DNA of 64,000 bases from Hyphomonas atlantica corrig. (GTDB lineage: Bacteria > Pseudomonadota > Alphaproteobacteria > Caulobacterales > Hyphomonadaceae). Made by a program: the position numbers and the translations under genes. Below, one piece after another: positions 7,002-16,340 of this stretch. Numbering within the stretch: position 1 is the stretch's first letter; the number at the start of each line of letters is the position of its first letter. Where the stretch lies: positions 434,001 to 498,000 of the forward strand of contig NZ_AWFH01000001.1 of the NCBI RefSeq assembly GCF_000682715.1, written 5' to 3'. The notes beneath the pieces were generated by a model. The model had not been told where the DNA came from. It made no database searches and worked only from the letters and a program-made list of their open reading frames with translations.

Positions 7002-8494
7002 TCGCCGCCGAGTTGGAACATGAAACGGATTTCGGAGGATGGCGACGACTCGCACGCGGCCTTCTAGCCGAAGCCATTGCTCCGGATGCGGTCGACTGGA
7101 AGATACAGGGCGCACCCAGCGATCTCTTGTCCGCTGCCACATTCCAACCATCCGCCGCCAAGCCGGCATCTCCGATGCGCGTTTCAAAGCGCTTCATAGA
7201 TTTGGCGCGCCGCACCATTTGTCATACCGACCCGCAGCGATTTGCCCGTCTCTATCACATTCTGTTCCGCCTGCAGGCGCGCACATTGCACATTGATCAG
7301 GTAACAGACGATGACATTCGCTGGCTCATGTCCTGCGACAAGGCGGTACGCCGGGATATCCACAAGACCCATGCCTTTGTTCGGTTCCGGGAGACGGGAA
7401 CCGATCCAGATGGTCGGGAGACCTTCGCGGCGTGGTTCGAGCCGACCCATCGCACGCTGGAGCTTAGCGCGCCCTTCTTCCAGCGCCGGTTTCCAAACAT
7501 GGACTGGATTATCGTCACGCCGGACCGAACCGCCTGTTGGGATGGGCGCTCACTACGCTTCAGCGAGGGTGGCCAGCGATCCGACGTTCCGCCAGATGAC
7601 GCCGTGGAGGACCAATGGCGCACCTATTTCCGCTCCATCTTCAATCCGGCGCGCTTGAAGATCAGTGCGATGACATCGGAAATGCCACGAAAGTACTGGA
7701 AGAATTTGCCGGAAGCGGATTTGATCCCCGAACTGATCGCGACGGCGCCGACCCGAGCCCGCTCCATGCAGGCTCAGCCGCTCCTAGCCCCCAATCCGCT
7801 GGCCACACATCTGGACCGCCAACGCGCCGCTCAAGCCGCCCCTGCCCCGACGCTGGAAACGTTCGCCGGAATCCGCTCGGCAATCTCTGCGTGCCAGCGG
7901 TGTCCGCTCTGCAAGGACGCATCTCAAAGCGTGTCGGGCGAAGGGCCTGAAGACGCACGATTGATGATCGTGGGAGAGCAACCTGGCGATCAGGAAGACA
8001 TTGCCGGACGCCCCTTGATGGGGCCTGCCGGACAATTGCTCGACACGATGCTGGCCGAAGCCGGTCTGGACAGGAGCGCGGCCTATGTCACCAATGCCGT
8101 CAAGCATTTCAAATTCACGCCGCGCGGCAAGCGACGCATGCACCAGCGGCCAAATGCCGGAGAAATCGATACGTGTCGCTGGTGGCTCGACCTGGAACGC
8201 CAGCAGGTTCAACCGGATCTGATCATCGCGCTTGGCGCAAGCGCTGCGCGAGGCGTGCTCGGTCACTCGGTCAGAATATCAGATGTGCGCGGAAAAATTC
8301 AGCCAGTCCCCGGCGGGGCATCCTTGCTCGTGACGGTCCATCCCGCCTATCTCCTCCGCCTGCCTGACGCGGACCGCGCCCTGACCGAACGCCAACATTT
8401 CGCGCAGGATCTACGAATGGCACGCTCATTTCTGGACGGCGCCGTGAAGGGAACGAATTGCAGGGAAGGAAATGGTGCCGCTAAGGTGACTTGA
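6998..8494 (+). CDS. DUF4130 - UdgX fusion: uracil-DNA-binding protein
   Basis: 498 residues in two domains. Residues about 1-255 match the DUF4130 (TIGR03915-type) DNA-metabolism domain. Residues about 285-480 are a UDG-superfamily domain of UdgX type: Cys-rich entry (C299, C302, C305), GEQPGDQED at 327-335, the UdgX R-loop KRRMH with H382, and HPAYLLR at 448-454. In characterised UdgX the R-loop histidine forms a covalent bond with the DNA after uracil release. The start overlaps the radical SAM stop by 4 bases. The last 22 bases lie antisense inside the tRNA-Thr gene, so the final residues are probably non-conserved. Confidence 0.9.
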   Translation: MIAAELEHETDFGGWRRLARGLLAEAIAPDAVDWKIQGAPSDLLSAATFQPSAAKPASPMRVSKRFIDLARRTICHTDPQRFARLYHILFRLQARTLHIDQVTDDDIRWLMSCDKAVRRDIHKTHAFVRFRETGTDPDGRETFAAWFEPTHRTLELSAPFFQRRFPNMDWIIVTPDRTACWDGRSLRFSEGGQRSDVPPDDAVEDQWRTYFRSIFNPARLKISAMTSEMPRKYWKNLPEADLIPELIATAPTRARSMQAQPLLAPNPLATHLDRQRAAQAAPAPTLETFAGIRSAISACQRCPLCKDASQSVSGEGPEDARLMIVGEQPGDQEDIAGRPLMGPAGQLLDTMLAEAGLDRSAAYVTNAVKHFKFTPRGKRRMHQRPNAGEIDTCRWWLDLERQQVQPDLIIALGASAARGVLGHSVRISDVRGKIQPVPGGASLLVTVHPAYLLRLPDADRALTERQHFAQDLRMARSFLDGAVKGTNCREGNGAAKVT

Positions 8495-8548
8495 ACACCT
8501 GACCCCCGCATTACGAATGCGATGCTCTACCAGCTGAGCTATAGCGGC
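8473..8548 (-). tRNA. tRNA-Thr (anticodon CGU)
   Basis: 76 bases including an encoded 3' CCA. The acceptor stem GCCGCTA pairs with TAGCGGC. The D arm is GCTC...GAGC, the anticodon stem TCGCA/TGCGG holds loop TTCGTAA (anticodon CGT, reads ACG), and the T arm is AGGTG-TTCAAGT-CACCT. It is transcribed in the same direction as the HemY gene 91 bases upstream. Its 3' end overlaps the end of the opposing UdgX reading frame by 22 bases. Confidence 0.97.
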
Positions 8549-8639
8549 TTATCCATTTATGAGCCACGCCTCATACCGAGACGGGCGGGATTTCGCAAGA
8601 CGCTTTTGTAGCTGTCTCTGCTGACCGGCGCGCCGGGCG

Positions 8640-10076
8640 TCAGTCGTCGTCGGTTACATAGTCAAGCGGCGGCATGCGTCGCTCATCCGGGGCCTTGGGC
8701 GTGGCGACATCGTCTTCCTCGCCCGGTGCTGGCAGGGCAACGACGCGGCCTGCTTCGAGTTCTCGTCCGAAGGATTCATAGCGCGGATGTACCAGGTCCC
8801 CGACATCGCCAAAGGCATACACAAGACGGCTCCAATCTCTCTGGGAAAAGTCAAACGCCATCCCCTTCGGATCGAGGTCTGACCAGTCCGGCTCGCGCGA
8901 GGCTGAGACAGCCATCCGGCCCCAACGATCCGCCTCAGACGTATCGCCATAGCCTTTGAGCGCGCGTTCCATGAGCAGGCAGAGACGTGCTGTCGGCTTT
9001 TCCTCGACCAGCAGCGCCAGCGCCTTGATGGCAGCGGTCCAGTCAGCAGCATCCATCGACAGTTCAGCCTCAAGGATCCGGCTTTCGCGATGCTGTGGAT
9101 TGGAATTGATCAGCTCCTTCAGGCGAGCCGCAATATTCTCTGGCGCGTCTTGGGGCACAAGACGGCGGGACAATTGCGCCAATGCCGGGTGCGGGCGCGC
9201 TTTCCAGCCGGTTTCCAGCACGGTCTGCGCCGATTTGGCCTTGTCATCCGTCATCAATTGACGTGCGCCATGCCAGGCTGCCGGCGAAAAGGCTGGCGCC
9301 GAGCGCAGCGCTTCGGCAAGTTCCTTTTGCGCCTCCAGCTTGCTGCCAAGCGGCAAGCCGACGGCGCGGGCCGTATGCAACACGGCGCGGCGACGTCGCA
9401 GACTGTCGCCCTTGATCAGGCCGCGCTTCTCGCCAATCGACAGGGTTTCGAGCGCCTTGGTCCATTCGCCCCGCGATACCTGGAGATCAAACAGCGAATT
9501 GAAGGGCCAGTCGGCATTGGACTTGATGCCCAGCGCTTCGCGGGCGCGTGCTTCGGCCGTTTGCTGATCGCCGCGCTCGGCCGCTGCAGTGGCAGACCCG
9601 CGCAGGCCAGCGAGTTGCCCGCCCGGAAGGCGCGTCAGCTGGCCCCAGGCGCGTTCAGCCCCGGCCCAATCATCATTCGCTTCAGCAGCGCGCGCTTCGA
9701 GCAGCAATTGCAACCGCTCATCATCGGCATGCTTGGCCGCCTTTCTGGCAAGCTTCAGAGCTGTATTGGCATCGCCTGCCTCGGCGGCGAGCAGGCCTTC
9801 CGTCAACGCAGAGTTCGCCTTGCGCGTGCGCGACACCTGGCGGTTCTTTCCTATCTTGCCGGGCAGAATGAACAGGCCGCTGACGATCCACCACACGAAG
9901 GCTATCACCCCGCCCAATATCAGCAACAGGAAGGCTGCCAGGCCCGACTGGACCGAAATCTCCTGTTCGCCATACGGGAATGTGACAGCCCCCGGCAGAG
10001 ATAACGCCCACCAGGCAAATGTCGCAGCGACTGCAAACAGCAGCAGGATCAGGACAAACAGGACAATCCGGTTCAT
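8640..10076 (-). CDS. HemY-type inner-membrane TPR protein of the heme cluster
   Basis: 478 residues. Two hydrophobic helices at the N-terminus (about residues 4-25 and 44-68) form the HemY_N module, followed by a long array of helical TPR-like repeats and an acidic Pro-rich tail (GEEDDVATP...VTDDD). This is the COG3898 protein linked to the heme operon, not the protoporphyrinogen oxidase also called HemY. Its start overlaps the upstream Mic60-like gene by 4 bases, showing tight coupling. It probably organises membrane complexes in heme synthesis; the biochemical role is unproven. Confidence 0.85.
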   Translation of the reverse strand: MNRIVLFVLILLLFAVAATFAWWALSLPGAVTFPYGEQEISVQSGLAAFLLLILGGVIAFVWWIVSGLFILPGKIGKNRQVSRTRKANSALTEGLLAAEAGDANTALKLARKAAKHADDERLQLLLEARAAEANDDWAGAERAWGQLTRLPGGQLAGLRGSATAAAERGDQQTAEARAREALGIKSNADWPFNSLFDLQVSRGEWTKALETLSIGEKRGLIKGDSLRRRRAVLHTARAVGLPLGSKLEAQKELAEALRSAPAFSPAAWHGARQLMTDDKAKSAQTVLETGWKARPHPALAQLSRRLVPQDAPENIAARLKELINSNPQHRESRILEAELSMDAADWTAAIKALALLVEEKPTARLCLLMERALKGYGDTSEADRWGRMAVSASREPDWSDLDPKGMAFDFSQRDWSRLVYAFGDVGDLVHPRYESFGRELEAGRVVALPAPGEEDDVATPKAPDERRMPPLDYVTDDD

Positions 10077-11302
10077 GGGGCGCTATTGTTTCCTTCAAGC
10101 AGGCGCTGTTGCAAGCTTTCGAGCGCCGTTTCCAAAGTGATGCGACGGTTTGCCTGTTCGGTCCAGTCAGCCATCTCGGACGCTGAGGCGCCGTCCAGCC
10201 GCTCGACCAGGGCAAGTGCCTCAGCGATCTCGCCTGCTGCCAGGGTCTCCTCGGCGCGCGCGAGAATCGCTTGCGGATCGCTGTCTTCACCGTCAATTCG
10301 GCGAACGCTGACTGCATCCCCGAAAGCGCGATTGAGCCAGGACAGCCCCTCTCCTCCGCCAGACAGAGCCGCCTCCGCGCGGCCTTTCGCTGCCTCAAAA
10401 GAGGTCTGCAGCTCAGCGACTGTGGGGGCACCATCATCAGCGATGGGTGTTAGCTGGCGCACAGAAGCGTCATTCGGAAACTGCGACCTCAGTGTCCGCA
10501 ATTCGGGCGCAAAGCCGCCACCCCTGCGCGAGGCGGCCTCTATGGAAGATACCGCGCGCGCAATCTCTGCCGTTTGCACGGCCGCTTCCGCCGCGCCACG
10601 GGCCTTGGCCTCATCCTGCCGCATGCCTTCAATCAATCCGGCCAATTGTTCGGCATCCTGACGGCTGGAGAGTTTCGCCTCATTCAGATCATCACGTAGT
10701 TCCGCGAGCTGTGTTTCGAGTTCGATAACCCGCTCGACCTCAACGCCGTCCGGCGCTTCCTGCAATTGTTCCACCGATTGAGCCATGCGGTTCAGGCGGG
10801 TTTCGAGGCTGGCGACAGAACGCGACAAGTCCTCGGGGCTGACATCGCCCGAAGTGTCGACAGATTCCAGCGCCGCGATCCGTTGCGCTAGCTCCTGCAA
10901 GGCCTGATCGTCCACTTGACCGTCGGAAGCCGGATCGCGATCCGATAGCGCCTTAACCTCGGATGAGAGCGCCGCCAGATTGGTGCCCAGCCCATCCTGC
11001 TCCCGAATGGTTCGGGCAAGCCTGATGGAAATCTCCTCCTGACCGGCCTTCATCTCATCGAGTCGGCTTTCAACCATGCCGGGATTGGTTGAGGTATCCG
11101 CGATATAGCGTGTGCCCGCCATGCCGAGTATGCCGCCCAGTCCCGCCGCGAACAGGGACAGGATGGTTGCGCCCAGCCAGCCCGGTCCGGCAGACAAGCC
11201 ACGCTTTCCACTCGCGGCCCCTTCGGGCGCTGGCTCGAAATCCGCATCTATCGGCTCGCTCGTGCCAATCGGATCGTCGTCAGGTGTGGCGTTTTCAGTC
11301 AT
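10073..11302 (-). CDS. Mitofilin/Mic60 homologue (COG4223), inner-membrane coiled-coil protein
   Basis: 409 residues. An acidic cytoplasmic N-terminus precedes one transmembrane helix (about residues 38-60, WLGATILSLFAAGLGGILGM). A long coiled coil follows (about 70-260). The C-terminal helical part (about 270-405) resembles the mitofilin signature region. In alphaproteobacteria Mic60 homologues lie between hemD and the HemY-type gene, exactly as here, and have been linked to membrane curvature as in mitochondrial cristae junctions. Start at 11302 has GCAGGATTC upstream; 15 further codons are open upstream. The call rests on domain layout plus gene order. Confidence 0.8.
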   Translation of the reverse strand: MTENATPDDDPIGTSEPIDADFEPAPEGAASGKRGLSAGPGWLGATILSLFAAGLGGILGMAGTRYIADTSTNPGMVESRLDEMKAGQEEISIRLARTIREQDGLGTNLAALSSEVKALSDRDPASDGQVDDQALQELAQRIAALESVDTSGDVSPEDLSRSVASLETRLNRMAQSVEQLQEAPDGVEVERVIELETQLAELRDDLNEAKLSSRQDAEQLAGLIEGMRQDEAKARGAAEAAVQTAEIARAVSSIEAASRRGGGFAPELRTLRSQFPNDASVRQLTPIADDGAPTVAELQTSFEAAKGRAEAALSGGGEGLSWLNRAFGDAVSVRRIDGEDSDPQAILARAEETLAAGEIAEALALVERLDGASASEMADWTEQANRRITLETALESLQQRLLEGNNSAP

Positions 11303-11362
11303 GAATCCTGCTTTCCCTTCAGACGGGAGTTTCCGCCACATTCGCACAGACTATGGCGCCGA

Positions 11363-12091
11363 TCAAAGCCCTTTGCTGGCCTCGCACAGCGCGGCGACAA
11401 GCGCGTCTTCATTCGGCCTGTCCGCTGCAATAATGCGGGATGCGCCAAGCGGTTTCAGCGGAGCTGCTGCGGCCTCCGAAATCGCAATCATTGTCCACGT
11501 TTCAGAGGCAAGCCCCATGGCAAGATCCACGAATGCGGTCGCCGCTTTCGCGGAGTGGATGAGCACAATCGTCTCCTCCCCTGAGCGCAAGGCATCGCTT
11601 GCCTCTTCCGAAAACGCCTGTGCGGGCACTGTCTCATACAAGGGCAAAAATCTCGCGTCGCGCCCGGCAGCCTTCAGGGTGGCCACCAAATTCCCGGCAG
11701 CGGCATCATTGGCCACATGCAGGAAGCCATCACCCTGATCTTCGGACGACAGGATCAGGCGGGCCAGATCGTCCGCATTGCCATCACCGGCGATAATCTT
11801 CTGGAATCCCGCGTCTTCAGCGGCGGCTGTGGTCGCGGGCCCGACACACCAAGCCGACACGTCAGCGACCTGCTCCGTGATCCCGCCAACAGCATCGACA
11901 AAATAGCGGACACCATTCGCACTGGTGAAAACGAGATTGTAAATTCCGCCCAGATCTGGCGCCACCGCATTCAACGGGCACAAGGTCAGCATGGGGGACA
12001 GGATCGGGCTTAGCCCCTGCTCGCGCACACGCGCGACCGTTTCGGACGCGCCCGGCTCGGCCCGCGTCACGATGACGGGGGGCTTCACCAT
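11363..12091 (-). CDS. hemD: Uroporphyrinogen-III synthase HemD
   Basis: 242 residues. Starts [12 protein letters not shown], the usual HemD N-terminus, and has [13 protein letters not shown] and [11 protein letters not shown], typical of the two Rossmann-like lobes. It closes hydroxymethylbilane with ring-D inversion to give uroporphyrinogen III. The start at 12091 lies inside the end of hemC (7-base overlap), as expected for a hemCD operon. Sequence is divergent, which is normal for HemD. A longer open frame to 12214 is only the antisense/overlap of hemC. Confidence 0.9.
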   Translation of the reverse strand: MVKPPVIVTRAEPGASETVARVREQGLSPILSPMLTLCPLNAVAPDLGGIYNLVFTSANGVRYFVDAVGGITEQVADVSAWCVGPATTAAAEDAGFQKIIAGDGNADDLARLILSSEDQGDGFLHVANDAAAGNLVATLKAAGRDARFLPLYETVPAQAFSEEASDALRSGEETIVLIHSAKAATAFVDLAMGLASETWTMIAISEAAAAPLKPLGASRIIAADRPNEDALVAALCEASKGL

Positions 12092-13068
12092 GCGCCACCA
12101 AAGGCCGGGAGCTCTCCCCCTGCCGCATCTTTGATCTTGCCCGCAAGCTCTGCCCCGAGCGCGGCGAGCGCATCCTGCGACGTATTCTTCACGCATGATC
12201 CGCTTGCGGACCAAGTTTGCTTGCCGTCCAGCGACAGAACTTCACCCCGCATGAACCAGGTCTCGCCCTCGTCAAACGTATGCGCCGCGATAGGGGTCCG
12301 GCAACTTCCATCCAGCGCGGCCAGAAAGGCGCGCTCGATATGTGCGGCTGCCTCGGTCGGCGCGTGGTTCATCTTTGCAAAGGCCGCCGCCGCATCCTCT
12401 GGCAGGTCTTCCCGTGCCACGACACCGACGATGCCCTGTCCCGCTGCCGGTAGCATGTCGTCAAGCGGAATGGGATTGGCGAGATGTGCCATGCCGAGAC
12501 GGGTCAGGCCCGCCATTGCGAGATACGTCGCGTCCGCCAGGCCGTCTTCGAGCTTGCGCATGCGTGTGGCGACATTCCCCCGGAAGGTCACGATCTCGAC
12601 ATCGGGGCGCTGGGCAAGTGTCTGCGCCTCCCGGCGGAGGGAGGCAGTCCCGACCCGCGCACCCTGTTTCAGGTCGGCGAGAGATTTCGCATGCGGCGAC
12701 AGGAAGCCCTCGCGCGGATCTTCGCGTTCCGGAAACGCCACAAATCGCTGGCCGTCAGGCAACACAGACGGCACGTCTTTCAGGCTATGCACCGTGACAT
12801 CGACCTCGCCACGATCCAGCGCCGCATCAAGTTCGCGGGTGAACAGGCCCTTGCCGCCCGCATCAATCAGCCGCTCGGTTGTCAATTGGTCGCCGGATGT
12901 CGTGAACGTCACGATCTCTCCACGCCAAGCGCCGCCGGAATGGATTTCGAGCGCCGCCGCCACTTGCCGCGCCTGCACAAGCGCCAGGGGAGATCCCCGC
13001 GTGCCGACACGGAGGACGCGCTGGTCATTGCGGGAAGTATCATCAGGAGAAATACGTGGATCAGTCAT
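12085..13068 (-). CDS. hemC: Hydroxymethylbilane synthase HemC (porphobilinogen deaminase)
   Basis: 327 residues. [15 protein letters not shown] is the N-terminal signature. DLTVHSLKD-type sequence ([10 protein letters not shown], residues 91-100), conserved arginines in [10 protein letters not shown] and [11 protein letters not shown], and C256 in GSCRTPIAA, which carries the dipyrromethane cofactor, are all present. It joins four porphobilinogens into hydroxymethylbilane. It is the first gene of the minus-strand heme cluster hemC-hemD-Mic60-HemY. The 105 bases up to the divergent DUF885 gene hold the promoters for both directions. Confidence 0.97.
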   Translation of the reverse strand: MTDPRISPDDTSRNDQRVLRVGTRGSPLALVQARQVAAALEIHSGGAWRGEIVTFTTSGDQLTTERLIDAGGKGLFTRELDAALDRGEVDVTVHSLKDVPSVLPDGQRFVAFPEREDPREGFLSPHAKSLADLKQGARVGTASLRREAQTLAQRPDVEIVTFRGNVATRMRKLEDGLADATYLAMAGLTRLGMAHLANPIPLDDMLPAAGQGIVGVVAREDLPEDAAAAFAKMNHAPTEAAAHIERAFLAALDGSCRTPIAAHTFDEGETWFMRGEVLSLDGKQTWSASGSCVKNTSQDALAALGAELAGKIKDAAGGELPAFGGAW

Positions 13069-13173
13069 CCCCCTCCCCTAGCGCCCATAAAGGCACTTGC
13101 CAATTGACACAGCGCCGCGGAAAGGAATACCAAGTCTTATCGTTATTCGAGAAAAATTTTCCGGAGTTCCCTC

Positions 13174-15045
13174 ATGATCAAGCAAACCGCCACCGCGATT
13201 GCCCTTGCCCTCGCGCTGACCGCGTGCGGCCCAACCACGCCAGCCGCCGAACCGGACAAGCCCGAAATCACCGCCGAGGAGATGGCCGCGAACGGGGAAC
13301 GCCTGAATGCCTGGTTCGACGCCAAGTATGAAGAAGAGCTGCAATTCAGCCCGGTTGGCCTGACATTTCTCGGCCGGAAGGACAAGAATGACCAGATCGA
13401 TTGCTTCACCATCGAATGCTACAAGGAGCAGCTCGCCTGGCGCGTGGCCGCGACCGAAGAGATGGAGCGCGAGTTCGACTATGACGCGCTCTCACCCGCC
13501 GACAAGATTTCCTACGACATCTGGAAGTACCAGACCGAGCAAGAAGTCGCTGGCGACGCATATCTCTACAATGGCTATGTCTTTGATCAGATGAACGGAC
13601 CGCAGGGCTTTGTCCCGACCTTCCTGATTAATTTCCATTCCGTGGACTCCGTGGAAGATCTGGACGCGCTGATCACCCGGATCAGCGAAAGTGGCCGCGC
13701 CATGAACGAAGCCATTGATCTGGCGCGCGAGTCTGCTGCGCGCGGCGTGCATGCGCCGAAATTCGCCTATGAAGGCGTGATCGACCAGTCGCAGAAAGTC
13801 ATCACTGGCGCGCCGTTTACAGAGGGCGAAGACAGCGCCCTATACGCGGACGTGAAGTCTGAAATTGCCAAGCTGAAAGAGTCCGGTGACCTGACCGAGG
13901 AAGAGGCGGACGCCAAGCTGGAACAAGCCCGCATTGCCCTCGTCGACTACTTCCTGCCCGCCTATGAAGCGATCATCGCCTTTGCCGAGGAAGACATGGC
14001 GAATTCGCCAGACTCCGACAAACCGGTCGGTGCGGACACGCAACCGGATGGCAAGGCATATTACAATCACCTCCTCGCCACGCAGACGACAACGAACCTG
14101 ACCGCTGACGAGATCCACGAGATCGGCCTCAAGGAAGTGGCACGCATCCACGAAGAAATGGAAGCCATCAAGCAGGAAGTCGGTTTCGAAGGCACGTTGC
14201 AGGAATTCTTCACGATGCTGCGCGATTCCAAGGATGATGAGCGCTTCTACTATCCGAATACGGATGAGGGGCGTCAGGCCTATATCGACGACGCGACCCG
14301 CGACATCGAGAACATCAAGGAGAATTTGCCGGAATTCTTCGGTATCCTGCCGAAGGCCGACCTCGTCGTGAAGCGCGTGGAGCCGTTCCGTGAGCAGGAT
14401 GGCGCAGCCCAGCACTACTATCCGGGCACGCCCGATGGCACACGTCCCGGCACGTATTACGCTCACCTGTCAGACATGACAGCGATGCCAAAGCGCGAAC
14501 TGGAAGTGATCGCCTATCATGAGGGCATTCCGGGTCACCACATGCAGATCTCCATCGCGCAGGAACTGGAAGGCGTGCCGCAATTCCGTACCCAGGCCGG
14601 CTTCACCGCCTATATCGAAGGCTGGGCGCTTTATTCCGAATGGCTCGCCACGGAATTCCCGGACACCTACCAGAACCCCTACTCCGATTTCGGCCGACTC
14701 GGCTCTGAAATCTGGCGCGCCATCCGGCTGGTCGTGGACACCGGCCTTCACTCCAAGGGCTGGACTGAGGAAGAAGCAGTCCAATACTTCCTGAACAATA
14801 CAGCCATCACAGAGGCGCAGGCCCGCTCGGAGATCCAGCGCTACATCGTGATGCCGGGACAGGCGACCAGCTACAAGATCGGCATGATGAAGCTCCAGCA
14901 GCTGCGCAAGAAGGCCGAAGACGAACTGGGCGACAAGTTCGACATCAAGGGCTTCCACGACACGGTTCTAGGTGGCGGTGCCATGCCACTGGAAATCCTC
15001 GAACGTAGGGTCGACCAGTGGATCGCGGAACAACAGGCGGCGTAA
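13174..15045 (+). CDS. DUF885 family lipoprotein, probable zinc metallopeptidase
   Basis: 623 residues. A lipobox (LTACG, Cys at residue 18) marks it as a lipoprotein. The DUF885 domain carries HEGIPGHH (residues 449-456), a gluzincin-like HExxH variant, and a downstream Glu in YIEGWALYSE as likely third zinc ligand. Family members are annotated as peptidases, but few are characterised. It has a GGAGTTCCCTC ribosome site and a strong terminator at 15083. A second family member lies at 33802-35550 with the same motif but a different export signal. Confidence 0.9.
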   Translation: MIKQTATAIALALALTACGPTTPAAEPDKPEITAEEMAANGERLNAWFDAKYEEELQFSPVGLTFLGRKDKNDQIDCFTIECYKEQLAWRVAATEEMEREFDYDALSPADKISYDIWKYQTEQEVAGDAYLYNGYVFDQMNGPQGFVPTFLINFHSVDSVEDLDALITRISESGRAMNEAIDLARESAARGVHAPKFAYEGVIDQSQKVITGAPFTEGEDSALYADVKSEIAKLKESGDLTEEEADAKLEQARIALVDYFLPAYEAIIAFAEEDMANSPDSDKPVGADTQPDGKAYYNHLLATQTTTNLTADEIHEIGLKEVARIHEEMEAIKQEVGFEGTLQEFFTMLRDSKDDERFYYPNTDEGRQAYIDDATRDIENIKENLPEFFGILPKADLVVKRVEPFREQDGAAQHYYPGTPDGTRPGTYYAHLSDMTAMPKRELEVIAYHEGIPGHHMQISIAQELEGVPQFRTQAGFTAYIEGWALYSEWLATEFPDTYQNPYSDFGRLGSEIWRAIRLVVDTGLHSKGWTEEEAVQYFLNNTAITEAQARSEIQRYIVMPGQATSYKIGMMKLQQLRKKAEDELGDKFDIKGFHDTVLGGGAMPLEILERRVDQWIAEQQAA

Positions 15046-15082
15046 TCTCCGCTGGAACCTGATCGTCCAACCGGGCGACGCG

Positions 15083-15124
15083 AGGGCAGGGCTTGCTTGA
15101 GGCAGGCCCTGCCCTACGCTTTTG
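15083..15124 (+). terminator. Terminator-like hairpin after the DUF885 lipoprotein gene
   Basis: Perfect 10-base stem AGGGCAGGGC (15083-15092) and GCCCTGCCCT (15106-15115), with a further partial inner pairing in the loop and ACGCTTTT downstream. It lies 18-27 bases ahead of the acyl-CoA dehydrogenase start, whose ribosome site GGCAGGGAG partly repeats the left arm, so it may also influence that gene. Confidence 0.75.
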
Positions 15125-15141
15125 GGCAGGGAGAAAACGCC

Positions 15142-16326
15142 ATGAATCTAGACTTCAGCCCAGAGACCGAAACCTTTCGGCAGACGGTCCGCCGCTTCTT
15201 CGAGACCGAATTTCCGAAGGACATCATCGAGAAGAACCGCGCAGGGCTTGCCCTGACCACAACAGAAGTCCGCCGGTCCGAAATGGCGCTCGGCGCAAAG
15301 GGCTGGCTCGCCAGTGCGTGGCCGGAGGAATATGGCGGCCCCGGCTGGTCGGTCGAGGAGCAATACGTCTTTGACGAAGAACTGGAACGCGCCGGCGTGC
15401 CGACCGTCACGCCGATGGGCGTCGTCTATGTCGGCCCTGTTATCTACACATTCGGGTCTGATGCGCAGAAGGAAAAATGGCTGCCCGGCATCCGCGACGG
15501 CTCAGTCGGCTGGGCGCAAGGTTATTCCGAGCCGGGTTCGGGATCAGACCTTGCCTCTCTCCAGTTCAGCGCTGTTTTGGAGAATGGCACCTACACGCTG
15601 AACGGCCACAAGATCTGGACGTCCGCCGCGCAGCATGCGGACTGGATCTTCCTGCTCACGCGCACCTCGGATGCTGGCAAGAAGCAGGAAGGCATCACCT
15701 TCATCTGCTGTCCGATTGATGCCCCCGGTGTGACCGTGAAGCCGATCATCACAATCGATGGCAAACATGTGCTGAACGAGGTCTTCTTCGATAATATCAC
15801 CGTGCCCGAAGACTATCGCATCGGCGAGGAAGGCAAAGGCTGGACCTATTCGCAATACCTGCTCGGTTTCGAGCGCACCTCCTATGCCCGCATTGGCGGC
15901 AAGCGCGCCATGCTGCGCCATGTTCGCGACATCGCCCGCGAAATGCCGGAAAATGGCAATTACCGCCTGATTGATGATCCGGGATTTGCCCGCAAGCTGA
16001 CGGAAGCGGAAATGGCCGTCGATGGGCTGGAGATGACCGTGTTCCGCATATTATCCGCCCTCTCCGCAGGCGGATCACCGGGAGACGCAGCATCGACGGT
16101 AAAGATTCTGGCCACAACAACGCACCAACAGATTACGGAATTGATGCTGGATGCTGTCGGCCATTTCGGCCAGCCCTTCGGCAAGGCCGGGGATTTGCCA
16201 GATAGCCTGCCCGCATTCGCCGCGCCGGACGTCGCCACCTATTTCGGCGGCCGGGCTCAATCAATCTATGGCGGGACCAACGAGATCCAGCGCAACATCA
16301 TCGCCAAGAAGGTGCTAGGCCTCTAG
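15142..16326 (+). CDS. Acyl-CoA dehydrogenase family protein
   Basis: 394 residues with the usual three-part fold: helical N-domain (1-120), beta middle domain (GYSEPGSGSDLASL, FAD-binding) and helical C-domain ending IYGGTNEIQRNIIAKKVLGL, the family signature. It removes hydrogens from a CoA thioester with FAD; the acyl substrate is not clear. Arg or Asp variations at the catalytic base position prevent assigning chain length. Start at 15142 has GGCAGGGAGAAAACGCC. It is convergent with the SDHAF4-like gene. Confidence 0.92.
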   Translation: MNLDFSPETETFRQTVRRFFETEFPKDIIEKNRAGLALTTTEVRRSEMALGAKGWLASAWPEEYGGPGWSVEEQYVFDEELERAGVPTVTPMGVVYVGPVIYTFGSDAQKEKWLPGIRDGSVGWAQGYSEPGSGSDLASLQFSAVLENGTYTLNGHKIWTSAAQHADWIFLLTRTSDAGKKQEGITFICCPIDAPGVTVKPIITIDGKHVLNEVFFDNITVPEDYRIGEEGKGWTYSQYLLGFERTSYARIGGKRAMLRHVRDIAREMPENGNYRLIDDPGFARKLTEAEMAVDGLEMTVFRILSALSAGGSPGDAASTVKILATTTHQQITELMLDAVGHFGQPFGKAGDLPDSLPAFAAPDVATYFGGRAQSIYGGTNEIQRNIIAKKVLGL

Positions 16327-16340
16327 CGCCGGACTCGCGA

